Shown piece by piece: positions 63,355 through 64,000 of a stretch of 64,000 nt of DNA; position 1 is the first letter of the stretch, and each line of letters starts with the position of its first letter. Source of the DNA: Monocercomonoides exilis (lineage: Eukaryota > Preaxostyla > Oxymonadida > Polymastigidae); contig LSRY02000037.1 of assembly GCA_001643675.2 (NCBI GenBank), positions 186,001 to 250,000 on the forward strand, written 5' to 3'. The notes beneath the pieces were generated by a model. It made no database searches. It saw only the letters and a program-made list of their open reading frames with translations, and was not told the DNA's origin. Both the position numbers and the translations under genes were made by a program.

Positions 63355-64000
63355 TCATAATTTGCGAAATTGTGAAGAAGGCAGTGAATACTGATAAGAA
63401 TTGGGTGTGTTAACTGATTGATAAGCCTCGGGAGAAAGAGAAAGAGAAGAAGAAGGAGAAAGAGAAGGAGAACTAGAAGAAGAAGGAGAAGGAAAAGGAA
63501 AAGGAGAAGGAGAAGGATAAGGAGAAGAATAATTTGAAGTTGAAGCCGAAGGGGAAGGAGAAGGCGAAAGCATAGGAGAAGTAGAAGGAGATATAAAAGA
63601 AGCAGGAATTGGTGACATTGCAGGTGAAGGCACGGGAGCAAGGGAAGGAGAAAGAGAAGGAGAAAGAGAAGGAGAAGAAGAAGATTGAAACGGAGATTCA
63701 GAAGAAGAAGAAGAAGAAGAAGCAGAAGAAGAAGATGTTGATGACGATGAAGTCATTGCAGTAGAACTGTCAGTAACAGTCTCATACCCATTCTTATCCT
63801 TCTTCTCCTTCTCCTTCTCCTTCTTCTCCCTCCTCTCTTTCTTCCTCCTCCTTCTGTTCTGACACTTAAACACCACCAGCATCGCCACAAACACCACAGC
63901 CGTCACACCTGCACAAACTGCACAGCCAACCGTCGAGAAGAAGATAAACCCACTCATTTGCTCTACTTTCAGCTTGTCGTCCCAGTCAAACTGCACCCAT
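63355..64000 (-). CDS. 3' end of a single-pass membrane protein with Ser/Pro-rich tail (partial)
   Basis: Open from the window edge to the TGA at 63357-63355; there is no ATG at the start, so the gene continues beyond 64000. The visible ~213 residues comprise a short luminal piece (VQFDWDDKLKVEQMSG), one TM helix (FIFFSTVGCAVCAGVTAVVF), a strong basic stop-transfer run (KCQNRRRRKKERREKKEKEK) and a cytoplasmic Ser/Pro/Glu-poor tail of SPSPSPS repeats ending QYSLPSSQFRKL. The type I layout (TM then basic) resembles the membrane-anchored end of a large surface protein. Nothing more can be said without the upstream part. Confidence 0.65.
   Translation of the reverse strand, partial: WVQFDWDDKLKVEQMSGFIFFSTVGCAVCAGVTAVVFVAMLVVFKCQNRRRRKKERREKKEKEKEKKDKNGYETVTDSSTAMTSSSSTSSSSASSSSSSSESPFQSSSSPSLSPSLSPSLAPVPSPAMSPIPASFISPSTSPMLSPSPSPSASTSNYSSPYPSPSPFPFPSPSSSSSPSLSPSSSLSLSPEAYQSVNTPNSYQYSLPSSQFRKL

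Overview
This window is nuclear DNA of an AT-rich, intron-bearing protist. The genes have short GT-AG introns (mostly 44-140 bases), TAA, TAG and TGA all serve as stops, and several proteins carry very long serine or Asp/Glu tracts. The family mix is: giant secreted beta-helix repeat proteins with a membrane anchor and a kinase-like tail, a 'LAYQSAWQFL'-type family, SPRY-like proteins and DIRS retroelements. From general familiarity I associate this mix with oxymonad/Preaxostyla flagellates (Monocercomonoides- or Blattamonas-like). That placement is inference. The standard stop codons argue against the relatives that read TAA/TAG as Gln.

Layout. 1-632 is the 3' end of a beta-helix/pseudokinase gene, duplicated almost identically (with its 3' flank) at 36347-37492. 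1631-4705 is a pogo/Tigger-type DNA transposon with ~315-bp terminal repeats; a 514-bp foldback element is nested in one of them. 4868-6417 (-) is a lineage-type alpha-helical gene. 9121-11093 (+) encodes a protein with NPF motifs and a SPRY-like end. 11701-12300 is a decayed pogo transposase. 13886-15766 (+) is a predicted N-myristoylated pseudokinase. 17512-18486 (+) is an MPPED-type metallophosphoesterase. 19893-36976 (+) is a giant beta-helix/TM/pseudokinase gene, interrupted at 24039-28741 by a complete-looking DIRS element in antisense orientation; without the element the two halves join exactly in frame (4126 codons).

The right part holds a huge kelch-BTB gene on the minus strand (38006-48227, 5 coding exons by my reading: four joined by three resolved introns), a Rab GTPase with six introns (48451-49555), ribosomal protein eS6 with a histone-H1-like tail (52788-54384), a coiled-coil/serine-rich protein on the minus strand (54843-59055), an armadillo-like/SPRY-like protein (59183-62381) and the 3' end of a single-pass membrane protein on the minus strand (63355-64000).

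Working logic. The housekeeping genes (Rab, eS6) anchor the window as ordinary nuclear chromosome. Gene pairs are arranged head-to-head across short gaps (48228-48450, 59056-59182) or tail-to-tail. Donor sites are strongly biased to GTNTG and several genes begin with coding exons of only 3-9 bases. Correction to the layout line above: the kelch-BTB gene has four coding exons and three introns. Mobile elements and microsatellites fill the larger intergenic spaces.
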